A stretch of 64,000 bases of DNA from an uncultured Lactobacillus sp. (GCF_910589175.1 NZ_CAJURR010000011.1:1-64000), one strand, 5' to 3'. Counted from the first letter of the stretch, positions 7,143 through 16,372 are shown. A program made the numbers and translations. The notes: generated by a model from the sequence alone, not told the origin.

Positions 7143-8348
7143 ATGAGTCTTTTAAGAACAAGAAAGAATATAATAGAATATTTACTTTCATACGCACTAA
7201 CAACTGTAGCAACGGCTTTGCCTCATGCAGTTTTGACCATCATATTATTTCAAAAGGGCCTTTCTTTAGCCCAAATAATGATGGTTCAAACTGCATATAG
7301 TATAGCAGTATTTATTTTTGAATATCCTAGTGGATTATGGGCTGATCTTTATTCAAAAAAATTTTTATTTGTTTTATCAAGAATATTACTAATAATAATG
7401 ATGGTAATTGTTCTGCTTATGCGGAATACAATCTGGATGGAAATAGCTTGGTTCATCTATGGAATTTCGAGTGCTTTAGACAGTGGTACCTTAGATGCAG
7501 ATATAATAAATTCTCTAAAAAAAGATAATAAAAAATCAAAATTAGGTAGATTTATTAGTATTAGTAATCAATTAGACTTTATATCTTTACTTCTTGGAAG
7601 TACTATTGGCTCGTGGTTATATTATGCATTAGGAATAAAATTTTATTATATAGGAATTGGATTGGTAATATTAGCTATAATTTCAATCCTAGATTATAAA
7701 CAAAATGTTGGTGCTTCAAAGGAAGATAATATAACCTTGGTCAAGGAAATAAAGAGTGGTTTAAAAGAGGTTAAGAATTCGAAATTAATGCAATTAATGA
7801 TGGCTCTTACATTTTCAGGCCAATTCTTTTTTCAAGCACATTATCAATTATGGCAAGGATTGTTTTTGTATAAAGGTTTCAATAAACACAATTTTTATTT
7901 ATTATATATTATTTTCCAATTAATAAGTTTAGGCACTTATAGTATAAATTTAAATATCAAAAAAAATAAAATAAAAATTATTGGTTTTAGCACCATAGTA
8001 GTATTATCTTTGTCAATGATTCTTTTTTTGATTACTAAATCTTATTATTTCGTTTTTAGTTATATGTTTTTAATCTTTATATTTACACTAGTTGAATATT
8101 ATTGTAATGTTATGTTCTCAACTATAGTATCTGTAGAAAGAATTTCATCTTTAACATCATTACGGTCAAGTATTGGTAGAATTGGAGCAATTTGTTCCAT
8201 GGTAGTATCAAGTATACTGTTAACTAAACTAAATGTACTTGATGTTGTTGCTATTAATTTTGGAATAGCAATTTTTACAACTTTGGCTATAGGTATAGTA
8301 TTGTATAGTCGAAATAGAGAAACATTATTTTCAGAAAAAGAGGAATAA
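7143..8348 (+). CDS. mccC: MFS exporter, MccC-like
   Basis: 401 residues with 12 predicted membrane segments. A typical MFS loop after helix 2 (GLWADLYSKK, about residues 60-69) is present. It starts 5 bases after mccB, with GGAG as ribosome site inside the mccB tail. In microcin C operons the third gene is an MFS pump that exports the product and protects the producer, and this gene stands in that place. No MccE/MccF-type immunity gene is visible here, so the pump may be the only protection. Like mccB it is more AT-rich than the flanking housekeeping genes, which suggests transfer. Confidence 0.75.
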   Translation: MSLLRTRKNIIEYLLSYALTTVATALPHAVLTIILFQKGLSLAQIMMVQTAYSIAVFIFEYPSGLWADLYSKKFLFVLSRILLIIMMVIVLLMRNTIWMEIAWFIYGISSALDSGTLDADIINSLKKDNKKSKLGRFISISNQLDFISLLLGSTIGSWLYYALGIKFYYIGIGLVILAIISILDYKQNVGASKEDNITLVKEIKSGLKEVKNSKLMQLMMALTFSGQFFFQAHYQLWQGLFLYKGFNKHNFYLLYIIFQLISLGTYSINLNIKKNKIKIIGFSTIVVLSLSMILFLITKSYYFVFSYMFLIFIFTLVEYYCNVMFSTIVSVERISSLTSLRSSIGRIGAICSMVVSSILLTKLNVLDVVAINFGIAIFTTLAIGIVLYSRNRETLFSEKEE

Positions 8349-8686
8349 GTATATTGAAATGATTGAAAAGTAGAACTAGGACGTATGGGTACTAATCAAA
8401 TCATTTTAGTTATAAAAAGTTTAATCTTGTTAAATTTAGTTTGTAAATGAAAAACAGTAATAGAAAAGAGTCTGACTAGATTAAACTGTTTTAAGTTTAA
8501 CGTTACGTTATAACTTTCTGTACATAAAAAATGATCCTAATTTTAATTATTTATGTTGTCTACTTAGGTAGGATCATATCAGGTTAACAAACCTTGATTT
8601 AATAGGATGTTTGTGTAGAACTAAAGCCCAAAATTTATTAAAAATAATAGGAATGTCTCTCTTGAAACTAAGGAAACAATTGAATA
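8349..8686. other. Intergenic stretch with one hairpin
   Basis: About 340 bases without a convincing gene. ATGATCCTA (8531-8539) and TAGGATCAT (8569-8577) pair and, read on minus, are followed by TTTTTT, so they could end a minus transcript. A 21-codon ORF at 8385-8450 has AGGA only 3 bases from ATG and was not called. Confidence 0.4.
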
Positions 8687-8730
8687 AAAAATAACCGCTA
8701 CAACGCTCAGGCGCTATAGCGGTTATTTTT
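8687..8730. terminator. Terminator of the DUF975 gene
   Basis: AAAATAACCGCTA and TAGCGGTTATTTTT. It is nearly the same stem as 4803-4843. Confidence 0.8.
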
Positions 8731-8739
8731 ATGTGATAT

Positions 8740-9429
8740 TTAATTATTAGCAACTAATGAACGATAAAAGTTAGCTTTGGTTTGACGGTAGTAAGGCACA
8801 ATCCAGATGAATCCAATACCAAAAGTAATAATACCCAATAAACCCCAGCCAATGAAGCTTAAGTCTAAGACGAATAAGTCCATCTTGTGTCCGTCCATTA
8901 AATGACGACTTTCAGTAATTGCTTCAGTTGCTCCTATATCAGTTTGTCCGACAGCAAATTTATCCTTTAAGATATATGGCGTCATGGCATAAGAATATCC
9001 CTTAATGAAGGCAGGAATAATAAATGCGAATAACCATAAAGTAATAAAAAGATTGGTCATAAAAAGAGTAAACAAACTATTCTTGAAACGTCCATTGCTG
9101 TAGGCACTGAAAATACCAACATACCAAGGCTCTTTCTTTCCTGTTTCAACGAAATCTAGGATAGTATAAGCAACTCCCCATAAAACTAAACCAGTAATTA
9201 AGCCGACAATAAATGTCGAAAGATCATAACCAGGCTTATAACCTTGAATTAATGTTTCATTGTTATAGCGAAGAATTGAGTAGGTAAAATCTTTTCCGGT
9301 CCAGATCCAACGATTAATATCCATGATGACGGCGTTAAATAACCAGGCAAAAATAGTTAGACAAATAGCCCAGCCCCAATTGCCACGTAATTGATCTTTG
9401 GATGCTTGTTTCATTTGTGCACGTGTCAT
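8740..9429 (-). CDS. DUF975-family membrane protein
   Basis: 229 residues from the start MTRAQMKQASKDQLRGNWGW at 9429. This start has GGAGGAAAG 6 bases upstream and begins as DUF975 proteins usually do. The longer frame to 9468 would add 13 residues without a ribosome site. Five or six hydrophobic segments are seen, with a conserved-looking interior (TPYILKD, about 160) and an internal repeat of the DUF975 type. Members are integral membrane proteins of unknown function, common in lactobacilli. Single gene. Confidence 0.8.
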   Translation of the reverse strand: MTRAQMKQASKDQLRGNWGWAICLTIFAWLFNAVIMDINRWIWTGKDFTYSILRYNNETLIQGYKPGYDLSTFIVGLITGLVLWGVAYTILDFVETGKKEPWYVGIFSAYSNGRFKNSLFTLFMTNLFITLWLFAFIIPAFIKGYSYAMTPYILKDKFAVGQTDIGATEAITESRHLMDGHKMDLFVLDLSFIGWGLLGIITFGIGFIWIVPYYRQTKANFYRSLVANN

Positions 9430-9564
9430 AGATTGCTTTCCTCCATAATATGCTAAATATATATCCATCTTATCTTATTACTTTGAATACAGATAGGATA
9501 AAATTAAAATTTCTCAACTTTTGTTATAATCGAAATACTAAATTAAATCGAAGAAGGGTTGCTC

Positions 9565-10272
9565 ATGAAATATAAACAATTAATTTTTGACGTTGATGAT
9601 ACTTTAATTGACTTTGCTGCTACGGAAGATTCATCCCTGCATGCATTGTTTAAATCACATAAGCTGCCTCTCTCATCTGACTTGCAGAAACAATACCATA
9701 CGTACAATCAAGGACTTTGGCGCAAGCTTGAATTGGGTGAAATTACTTATGAAGAATTAAGCGAGATGACATTTCATGACTTTATTAAGGAACATTTCGG
9801 TCTAGAAGTAGATGGAAATGAATGGATGAATGAATATCGCTCTTACTTTGGTGAAGCTCATCAATTGCTACCAGGTGTGGAAGATACGCTGAAATTTGCC
9901 AAAAAACAAGGCTATAAGTTAACAGTCTTAAGTAATGGTGAAAAGTTCATGCAGCGCCATCGCTTAGAATTAGCAGGTATCAAAGACTACTTTGATTTGA
10001 TTGTAACGTCTGAAGAAGCTCATTATTCTAAGCCAAATCCGCATGCTTTTGATTATTTCTTTAGCCGCACAGAGATTGGGCCAAATGAGACTTTATTCTT
10101 TGGGGATGGATTGCAGTCAGATATCTTAGGTGCTGAAAAATATGGCTTTGACAGTATTTGGTATAATCACCGTCACCGTAAGGATAATATTGGACTTCAT
10201 CCCTTATTTGAGGTTGAAACATATCCAGAATTTGTTAAATTAATGCAAAACGATTTTAAGAAGACATATTAA
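9565..10272 (+). CDS. HAD-superfamily 5'-nucleotidase, YjjG/YfnB type
   Basis: 235 residues. Four HAD motifs are visible: DVDDT (motif I, near residue 10), LSNGE (motif II), the Lys in YSKPNP (motif III) and FFGDGLQSDILGA (motif IV). The long alpha-helical cap between motifs I and II is type C1. YjjG relatives remove phosphate from pyrimidine nucleoside monophosphates, including odd bases, and clean the nucleotide pool. ATG at 9565 is preferred to an upstream TTG because the GAAGAAGGG site fits it better. Substrate specificity is inferred. Confidence 0.85.
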   Translation: MKYKQLIFDVDDTLIDFAATEDSSLHALFKSHKLPLSSDLQKQYHTYNQGLWRKLELGEITYEELSEMTFHDFIKEHFGLEVDGNEWMNEYRSYFGEAHQLLPGVEDTLKFAKKQGYKLTVLSNGEKFMQRHRLELAGIKDYFDLIVTSEEAHYSKPNPHAFDYFFSRTEIGPNETLFFGDGLQSDILGAEKYGFDSIWYNHRHRKDNIGLHPLFEVETYPEFVKLMQNDFKKTY

Positions 10273-10297
10273 AAGGAGTGCTTAAGCACTCCTTTTG
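10271..10297. terminator. Terminator between convergent genes
   Basis: AAAAGGAGTGCTTAAGCACTCCTTTT, a perfect dyad between the nucleotidase and degV. Confidence 0.85.
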
Positions 10298-10306
10298 TGT
10301 TACTAT

Positions 10307-11146
10307 TTATTCTTTTTCAAAACCAACCATTAAGCCGCCTTCTTCAGCATAGAAGCTGCAAAGTGCGCCACATTCGCCGATAGTAACTTTAGCATCTGGG
10401 AAGTTATCTAAGATAATTTCTTTCATGCTTAAAGCAGAGCCCTCATTTTGCACATGGTCAATTTGAACGCGGCCTCCGCGATAGCCAGCTTTAACCATAT
10501 CATCTAATAGTTTTCTTCTAGCCTTCTTAGCCCCGCGTGCCTTACCCAAAAGTTCAAATTCGCCTTTATTGTTGGCAGTTCCGATAACGAAAAGCTTTAA
10601 CAAACCAGCAATTTTAGCGACAGCTGGAGTAATCCGTCCATTGTTACCTAGATTGGTTAAATCCTGCAACGCAAACATTAAATCAAGGTGATGTTGATAT
10701 TCTTCTGTTGCTTTAACAATCTCTTCAAAAGATTTTCCAGCACTTGCCAAACTAGCAATCTTTTCTGCAAGTAGTCTTAATTGTGGACCAGCTGAACGAG
10801 AATCAAAGACTAAAATTTTAGCTTTTGGATTCTTTTCATGATAAATTTTAGCAGCTTGGGTAGCTGAATTATAACTACCAGAGAGTGCGCTAGTTAAAGT
10901 AATGACAAAGATTTCGTCGCTACCTTCAAAGGCCTTAAGCCAGTCATTTACATTTGGACAGGCAGAAGTTGATTTGTTTTTAGTATGCTTTAAGGTGTAG
11001 AGAAATTTATCTAGATCAATATCAGGCGTATCGAGCCAAAGCTTGCTATCAACGTGAAGTGATAAAGGAACAGTAACATGATCAATTCCATCGATTTGAT
11101 CAGCTGTGATATTCGCAGTTGAATCTGTAATAATTTTTATCGGCAT
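10307..11146 (-). CDS. degV: DegV-family fatty-acid-binding protein
   Basis: 279 residues, normal for the family. Visible blocks are ITDSTANI at the start, VITLTSALSGSYNSA (about 86-100) and FDSRSAGPQ (about 118). These Ser/Thr-rich loops bind the carboxylate of a fatty acid in known structures. DegV/FakB proteins present exogenous fatty acids to the FakA kinase, which feeds membrane lipid synthesis. FakA is not in this window. Cytosolic, single gene. Confidence 0.88.
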   Translation of the reverse strand: MPIKIITDSTANITADQIDGIDHVTVPLSLHVDSKLWLDTPDIDLDKFLYTLKHTKNKSTSACPNVNDWLKAFEGSDEIFVITLTSALSGSYNSATQAAKIYHEKNPKAKILVFDSRSAGPQLRLLAEKIASLASAGKSFEEIVKATEEYQHHLDLMFALQDLTNLGNNGRITPAVAKIAGLLKLFVIGTANNKGEFELLGKARGAKKARRKLLDDMVKAGYRGGRVQIDHVQNEGSALSMKEIILDNFPDAKVTIGECGALCSFYAEEGGLMVGFEKE

Positions 11147-11235
11147 ATAGATTACCTCGAATTAAATATATTAAGCTGTTTTCTTTCAGTCTAAAATAAT
11201 ATGGATAGTAAAGTCAAAGAAAATGCTATCAGTAC

Positions 11236-11262
11236 AAAAAAGGTCAGCCCGAGAGCTGACCC
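11236..11262 (-). terminator. Terminator of the 61-residue membrane protein
   Basis: On minus: GGTCAGCTCTCGGGCTGACCTTTTTT. Confidence 0.85.
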
Positions 11263-11266
11263 ATTG

Positions 11267-11452
11267 TTAATGTGAAAATACTAGTCCTAATAAGCCGCCT
11301 AAGGCAACTAAAGCCAGAAGGGGCAATACTAGATAAGAAACGAAGGCAAATAGCAGTCCGATCACGATTAAGAAACCAACGATCTTCAAAATGCCAATTC
11401 CTAGTTTCCAGAACAGCCAAATAATTAATAAGGCTAATAAAAGTGAAAACAT
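11267..11452 (-). CDS. Small hydrophobic membrane protein, function unknown
   Basis: 61 residues, almost all hydrophobic, with two or three membrane segments (LLLALLIIWLFWKL, then IVGFLIVIGLLFAFV, then LLALVALGGLLGLVF). A GAAGG site precedes ATG and a terminator follows directly, which supports a real gene. I do not recognise a family; similar short proteins are frequent in lactobacilli. Confidence 0.6.
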   Translation of the reverse strand: MFSLLLALLIIWLFWKLGIGILKIVGFLIVIGLLFAFVSYLVLPLLALVALGGLLGLVFSH

Positions 11453-11555
11453 ATTTCGAACCTTCTTATAAAAATCAATTATATTTTGATATTAATCATA
11501 TTACGAATTAAGGAGAAAGTGTAGATAAGTTTTTATTAAGAATATTTAGGATAAT

Positions 11556-11617
11556 TTTCGTTAACGAAAGTTGCGTTCAAATACGATAAACTAAGAACAT
11601 TTTAACCTTTTTATCTA
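11556..11617 (+). promoter_or_regulatory. Candidate promoter of the ABC exporter with a half Rgg box
   Basis: TTTCGTTAACGAAA (11556-11569) is a perfect 14-base palindrome. TTCAAATACGAT (11576-11587) matches the right half of the dyad found in the third Rgg island in 11 of 12 bases. The left position at the correct 7-base distance, TTCGTTAACGAA, matches in 7 of 12. TATCTA (11612-11617) could be the -10. This suggests related control of this ABC gene, but the match is weaker than at the other boxes. Confidence 0.45.
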
Positions 11618-11641
11618 AAAATGATGATAGAGGTGAAGAAA

Positions 11642-13249
11642 ATGAAATACTTATTAAGATATTTAAAAAAAGAACCAGTAAAGGTTGGTATCGTAATTAT
11701 CCTAACAATTATTACTTCAGCTTTACGAGTTACTCATGCTTTAATCAATGTAAATATTCTAAATTCTTTGATCAAATTACAGCTGCATAACTTTTTTAAC
11801 TGGGTAATGGTTGATATTGGAGTATTTGCAATCCTATCTATTTTTCTAATTTTACTTCAAATTCAAACAGCTAAAACAATTGAATTTTTATGCTTGGATT
11901 TAAGAAAGGATATTGTTCGCCAAATTGCTAATAAGCCAATTATGAAATACCAGGAAAAAGATACAGGAGTATATGCTTCCTGGTTAACTAATGATATGAA
12001 TACAATCGAAAATAATGGCTTTTATAATATTTTACAATCCATTCAAGTCATTACCGACCCATTATTTTCAATTATTGCCTTACTACAATTTTCTTGGACA
12101 TTTATTCCTTTAATTTTACTAGTCTCATTTTTAACAGTTTTTTTACCACAAATTGTTCATGATAGATTAGCTAGTGCGAGTTTATCAACTACTCAAGCTA
12201 ATGAAAATTTACTTAGTACTATTAATGATGGCTTAAGGGGTTTTGCAACATATTCTATTTTTGGCGTTGAGAGACAACTTGAAAATAGAATTACTGGTGC
12301 CACGATGACCTTAATTGGTAAGAAAGTACGACAAGCGAAATATCAAGCAGTAGCTAATAATATTGCTGGTTTTTCAAATATTTTAGGACAAACTGGTATT
12401 GAAGCTTGGACTGGTTTTCTAGCTCTGCAAAAAAGTATTTCCATTGGTGTAATCGGATCTTCAGGAAATTTGTCCTACAATGTTTTTAATTCATTAGCTG
12501 CGATTGCACCAATGTGGGCAGAAATGACTGCATTGACACCAATTTTTGAAAAATATCATCTTGATGATAAAAATAAGCCTAAACAAACTGGTAGAACACT
12601 TGAAAATAATGATTTTCAATGTTTAGATATTGAGAATCTACAAATTTCTTTTGGAGATAAACCAGTTTTTAAGCAACCATTAAATTTACATATAAGTAAA
12701 AATCAAAAGATTGCTCTTGATGGCGATTCTGGTAGTGGTAAAAGTACACTTTTAAAAATAATTTCAGGTCAAATAAAAAATTATCAGGGGTCAGTTAAAA
12801 TTAATAATCAAGATGAAAAAACTCTCAGTTATGATGCCATTAGAGAAACATTGATTTATGTGGATCAGATTCCATATTTATTTAACGGGACAATTCGTTA
12901 TAACTTAGAATTAGGAGAGCACTTTAGCGATCAAGAAATATTCGATGCCTTAAGAAAAGCTAATTTGCTTGATTATGTTAAAGAGTTACCAGCAGGATTA
13001 AATACAAAAGTTGGCGAAAATGGCACAAAAATGTCTGGAGGACAGAAGCAGAGATTAGCTTTAGCTCGTGGCTTACTAAGAAATAGAAAGCTATTTTTAT
13101 TAGATGAAAGTACAAGCAGTTTAGATAAGAAAAGTGCTCTGAATGTTGAAAATATCTTTTTGAGTCAGCCAGATATTACGGTTATTTTTGTTAGCCACCA
13201 GCTACATGATGAAAACAAACAGAAATTTGATAGGATCATTAAGATATAA
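11642..13249 (+). CDS. ABC exporter (membrane plus ATPase domains), peptide-export type
   Basis: 535 residues from MKYLLRYLKK. GAGGTG sits 6 bases upstream, and the alternative ATG at 11621 would fall inside the promoter. About six membrane helices (residues 15-295) precede a full nucleotide-binding domain: GDSGSGKST (Walker A), MSGGQKQR (signature), LFLLDES (Walker B) and a switch His in VSHQ. There is no C39 peptidase domain, so any cargo would not be cut here. It is convergent with Rgg2 (14 bases between stops) and is a relative of the exporter at 19694-21292. No precursor peptide was found beside it, so cargo is unknown. Confidence 0.85.
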   Translation: MKYLLRYLKKEPVKVGIVIILTIITSALRVTHALINVNILNSLIKLQLHNFFNWVMVDIGVFAILSIFLILLQIQTAKTIEFLCLDLRKDIVRQIANKPIMKYQEKDTGVYASWLTNDMNTIENNGFYNILQSIQVITDPLFSIIALLQFSWTFIPLILLVSFLTVFLPQIVHDRLASASLSTTQANENLLSTINDGLRGFATYSIFGVERQLENRITGATMTLIGKKVRQAKYQAVANNIAGFSNILGQTGIEAWTGFLALQKSISIGVIGSSGNLSYNVFNSLAAIAPMWAEMTALTPIFEKYHLDDKNKPKQTGRTLENNDFQCLDIENLQISFGDKPVFKQPLNLHISKNQKIALDGDSGSGKSTLLKIISGQIKNYQGSVKINNQDEKTLSYDAIRETLIYVDQIPYLFNGTIRYNLELGEHFSDQEIFDALRKANLLDYVKELPAGLNTKVGENGTKMSGGQKQRLALARGLLRNRKLFLLDESTSSLDKKSALNVENIFLSQPDITVIFVSHQLHDENKQKFDRIIKI

Positions 13250-13263
13250 AAGAGATGAATATA

Positions 13264-14073
13264 CTATATTTTCGGTAACATACTTACAAAGTCACTATAT
13301 CCTGCAAGCTTTAAAACGTTGGTTATTTCCTGACAAGTAGCAGGATCCTTTTGAAAAACAGACGCATAATATTTTCCAAGTAACTTTATAAATAGGACGG
13401 GCCCTTTGCTATTAATGGTTGAGATATATGATAATACCTCTTGGATTAACTTTGTGGAGTTTTTCTCATAGCAATTATCTAGGTAATTAATACAGATTGC
13501 GCCAATACATTCTTGCAAAGAACTTTGTAGAATATTTGGATTAGAATATTTCGCTAAGATAGTACCTACTAAAAAGTTCAGCTCATCTATGTCGTAGATA
13601 CGCATTGTTTCTCTAAAAATTTGAAGGGAATGAATATTCCAATTGTTGTTGACGAGAATGTATTGTTTCAGTTTATTTTTTAATTCAATTGGAATTTCTT
13701 TAGCTTTAGGAAGATAGACCTCTAAAGTAAGCTGCAATTGCAATTTATAATACTCAGTTTGGCGATTATTAGGAAGTAAATCTATCTCCTGTTTTATTTT
13801 TAATAATTTATCTCTGCTTTTTTGCTCAAAAGCTACAGAAATTTTATCCATAATATCTTCTGAGATATTTTCTTTATCATTTAGATTTTCAAAAAAATAG
13901 GTAGCGTTTATTTGATGTTTATTAAGAATTTGAAGGAGATCGTTAGTCCCAATATCGTGAATATTTCTTTCAACTTTTGAATAAAAAGAGGTTGAGACTA
14001 CATTTGTAGCCATTTCTGTTTGAGTTAATCCTAGTTGTTTTCTAAGATTTAGCAATGCTTCACCAATTGTCAT
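13264..14073 (-). CDS. Rgg/GadR/MutR-family transcriptional regulator (Rgg2)
   Basis: 269 residues. The N-terminal HTH (residues about 5-60, starting MTIGEALLNLRKQLGLTQ, with STSFYSKVERN) and the helical C-terminal region match Rgg1 in order and spacing, including the last block LAGYSDFVSMLPKI against LSGFSNYIELLPNI. It sits tail-to-tail with the ABC exporter at 11642. Unlike Rgg1 and Rgg3, no short peptide ORF lies 3' of it, because only 14 bases remain. It may sense a peptide made elsewhere. Confidence 0.9.
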   Translation of the reverse strand: MTIGEALLNLRKQLGLTQTEMATNVVSTSFYSKVERNIHDIGTNDLLQILNKHQINATYFFENLNDKENISEDIMDKISVAFEQKSRDKLLKIKQEIDLLPNNRQTEYYKLQLQLTLEVYLPKAKEIPIELKNKLKQYILVNNNWNIHSLQIFRETMRIYDIDELNFLVGTILAKYSNPNILQSSLQECIGAICINYLDNCYEKNSTKLIQEVLSYISTINSKGPVLFIKLLGKYYASVFQKDPATCQEITNVLKLAGYSDFVSMLPKI

Positions 14074-14227
14074 TCTGTATACCTCAAATTTAATTTTTTA
14101 ATAATAATTTTATTTACCGCTTATTCTATCATGCTATAGGATGATAATAATTTCAATTACATTAATAAGCTATAATAAAAAGAAATTACCACAAATTTAC
14201 TACGATTACATTTAGAAAACTAGAAAA

Positions 14228-16147
14228 ATGAAAAAACTAACAACAGGAATTTTAGCCCATGTAGATGCTGGAAAAACTACCTTGTCAGAAGGCATGCTCT
14301 ACAAAAGTGGCACATTGAGAAAATTAGGTGCAGTTGATAAAGGAACTGCATATTTAGATAGTGATGATTTAGAAAAGAAGCGCGGAATTACGATTTTTTC
14401 CCATATTGCGCGTATTCAAACCGGTAATAGTGAATTACAAATTTTAGATACGCCGGGCCATATTGATTTCGCTCAAGAAATGGAAGAGACGTTAAGTGTT
14501 TTAGATTATGCCATCTTAGTTGTATCAGCGAGTGAAGGTGTAACTGGATATACGCGCACTCTTTGGAGCTTATTAAAAAAGCATCAAATTCCAGTTTTTA
14601 TCTTTGTCAATAAAATGGATACCTTGAAAGCTGATAGGGAGAATATCCTCAATCAACTTAATGAGCTGGATGACAATTTTATTGAGTTTGACAATCAAGA
14701 TGAAGATTTTTATGAAAAAGTAGCTACTGCAGATGAAACAACCTTAGATCAATATCTAGAACTTGGAAAAATAGAAGATAGTGCAGTCAAAAAATTAATT
14801 AATCAAAGAAAAATTTTTCCAGTATATTTTGGAGCAGCTTTAAAATTAATTGGAATAGATGAATTTCTACCGGGCTTAGATAAGTGGACTGATAAAAGAA
14901 AGTATACAAATGACTTTGGAGCTAGAATTTTCAAGGTTTCTTATGATGAAAAAGGCGAACGCTTAACTTGGGTAAAGATTACTGGTGGTAGTTTAAAAGC
15001 CAAGACCGAGATATTTCCTGATGAAAAGATAAATGAAATTCGTCGCTATAACGGCACTAAGTATCAAGTCATTCCACAGGCAGAAGCTAGCGAAATTATT
15101 GCTGTTAGCGGCTTGAAAAGTACTTATCCCGGACAAGGGTTGGGCTTTGAAAATGATCAGACTAATTTTACCGTTCAGCCGGTTCTAACTTATGCAGTAA
15201 AAGTATCCCCAGCTAATACAAATGCTTGCTTGCAGGCATTAAGACAACTTGAAGATGAGAACCCTCAACTCCATGTTAAGTGGAACAAGCAGACAGAAGA
15301 GATAAGTATTGATGTTTTGGGTAAGATGCAGTTAGAGATTCTTCAGCAACTATTACGCGATCGCTTTAATTTAGAAGTTGAATTTACTCAGGGCAAGATT
15401 CTTTACCAAGAAAGTATTAAAGCTTCAGTGGAAGGGGTAGGTCACTTTGAACCTTTAAGGCACTATGCAGAAGTTCACTTGTTACTCACACCCGGTAAAA
15501 ACGGAAGTGGCTTGGTTTTCAAAAATAAGTGTAGTTTAGAAGCTTTGCCTAAAAAATGGCAAGATCAAGTAATGGAAAGTTTATCTAATAAAGAGCACTT
15601 AGGCGTCTTAACTGGTTCACCTATCACAGATCTTGAAATTACCCTAGTTGGAGGCCGGGGAAGCAATGTCCATACAGTTGGCGGAGATTTTCGTGAGGCA
15701 ACTTATCGTGCAGTGCGGCAAGGATTAATGGAGCTAAAGGCTAGAAAACAAGTTTATTTACTTGAACCTTGGTACCAATTCACTCTAAGAATTAATCAGG
15801 ATCAAGTTGGTCGGGCGATTAATGATATTGAGAGAATGGGTGGAAAATTTGAACTCGGAGAAAGTAGTGGGAACGTCACTACGATTAGCGGCCAAGCACC
15901 GGTAGCGCAGATGCAGGATTATGCTATTGAAGTTAGAAACTACACGCATGGTAGCGGACAGCTAGAATGTTTATTCTTGGGTTATCGAGAATGTAAAGAT
16001 AGTGCTGCTATTATTGAAGAAATGGCTTATGATCCATTATCTGACATTAACAATACTCCTAACTCCGTTTTTTGCTCTCATGGCGCAGGTCATACAGTTG
16101 TTTGGGATGAGGTACCAAGGCATGCACAGTATCCATATTTAGGATAA
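14228..16147 (+). CDS. TetM/EF-G-like translation-factor GTPase
   Basis: 639 residues, the exact length of Tet(M). GTPase motifs: AHVDAGKT (G1, residues 10-17), DTPGH (G3), FVNKMD (G4). EF-G-like domains II-V follow. The domain IV segment reads VGGRGSNVHTVGGDFREATY instead of the Tet(M) loop with YSPVSTPADFR, and the C-terminus differs (ends HAQYPYLG). These features place it in the chromosomal Tet-like family often annotated as tetracycline resistance without proof. It may help ribosomes under stress. The ribosome site is weak. Resistance should not be assumed. Confidence 0.75.
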   Translation: MKKLTTGILAHVDAGKTTLSEGMLYKSGTLRKLGAVDKGTAYLDSDDLEKKRGITIFSHIARIQTGNSELQILDTPGHIDFAQEMEETLSVLDYAILVVSASEGVTGYTRTLWSLLKKHQIPVFIFVNKMDTLKADRENILNQLNELDDNFIEFDNQDEDFYEKVATADETTLDQYLELGKIEDSAVKKLINQRKIFPVYFGAALKLIGIDEFLPGLDKWTDKRKYTNDFGARIFKVSYDEKGERLTWVKITGGSLKAKTEIFPDEKINEIRRYNGTKYQVIPQAEASEIIAVSGLKSTYPGQGLGFENDQTNFTVQPVLTYAVKVSPANTNACLQALRQLEDENPQLHVKWNKQTEEISIDVLGKMQLEILQQLLRDRFNLEVEFTQGKILYQESIKASVEGVGHFEPLRHYAEVHLLLTPGKNGSGLVFKNKCSLEALPKKWQDQVMESLSNKEHLGVLTGSPITDLEITLVGGRGSNVHTVGGDFREATYRAVRQGLMELKARKQVYLLEPWYQFTLRINQDQVGRAINDIERMGGKFELGESSGNVTTISGQAPVAQMQDYAIEVRNYTHGSGQLECLFLGYRECKDSAAIIEEMAYDPLSDINNTPNSVFCSHGAGHTVVWDEVPRHAQYPYLG

Positions 16148-16233
16148 ATTGCTGTACGATTTTGGTAGATTAAGTTAAATACTTTTAAAATAAAACGCTT
16201 TCATATTTTGCAAAAACGTGCTATATTAAAAGT

Positions 16234-16372
16234 GTGAAATAGCTCTAGTAGAAGTCACGATTAGGATTGTTAATATTTATATTTTCTATTAAGTCGACGA
16301 TACTCTAGCTATTGCAATTCATAAATATATTTTATAAGAAAAGGAAGTTCTAATTAATGAACTTCCTTTTTT
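16234..16372 (+). ncRNA. Candidate small RNA between two genes
   Basis: Extended -10 promoter TGCTATATT (TATATT at 16222-16227), then about 135 bases without an ORF, ending in a strong terminator (AAGGAAGTTC and GAACTTCCTTTTTT, 16340-16372). Inside, AATAGCT (16239-16245) pairs with AGCTATT (16307-16313), enclosing further partial pairing. A CcpA-site-like sequence lies in the -35 region (reverse complement TGAAAGCGTTTTAT, 12 of 14 to the usual consensus). The terminator could serve a leader RNA for nothing downstream on plus, because the next gene is on minus. No known family recognised. Confidence 0.4.

Noticed and set aside
8385..8450. 21-codon hydrophobic ORF after the mcc-like pump
   Set aside because: AGGA lies only 3 bases from ATG, there is no promoter or terminator, and no Rgg-type box.
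14137..14211. 24-codon ORF starting MIIISITL before the Tet-like gene
   Set aside because: No spacing between any purine stretch and ATG; likely chance in AT-rich DNA.
14228..16147. Tetracycline-resistance gene call
   Set aside because: Loop and C-terminal differences from Tet(M); only family membership is supported.
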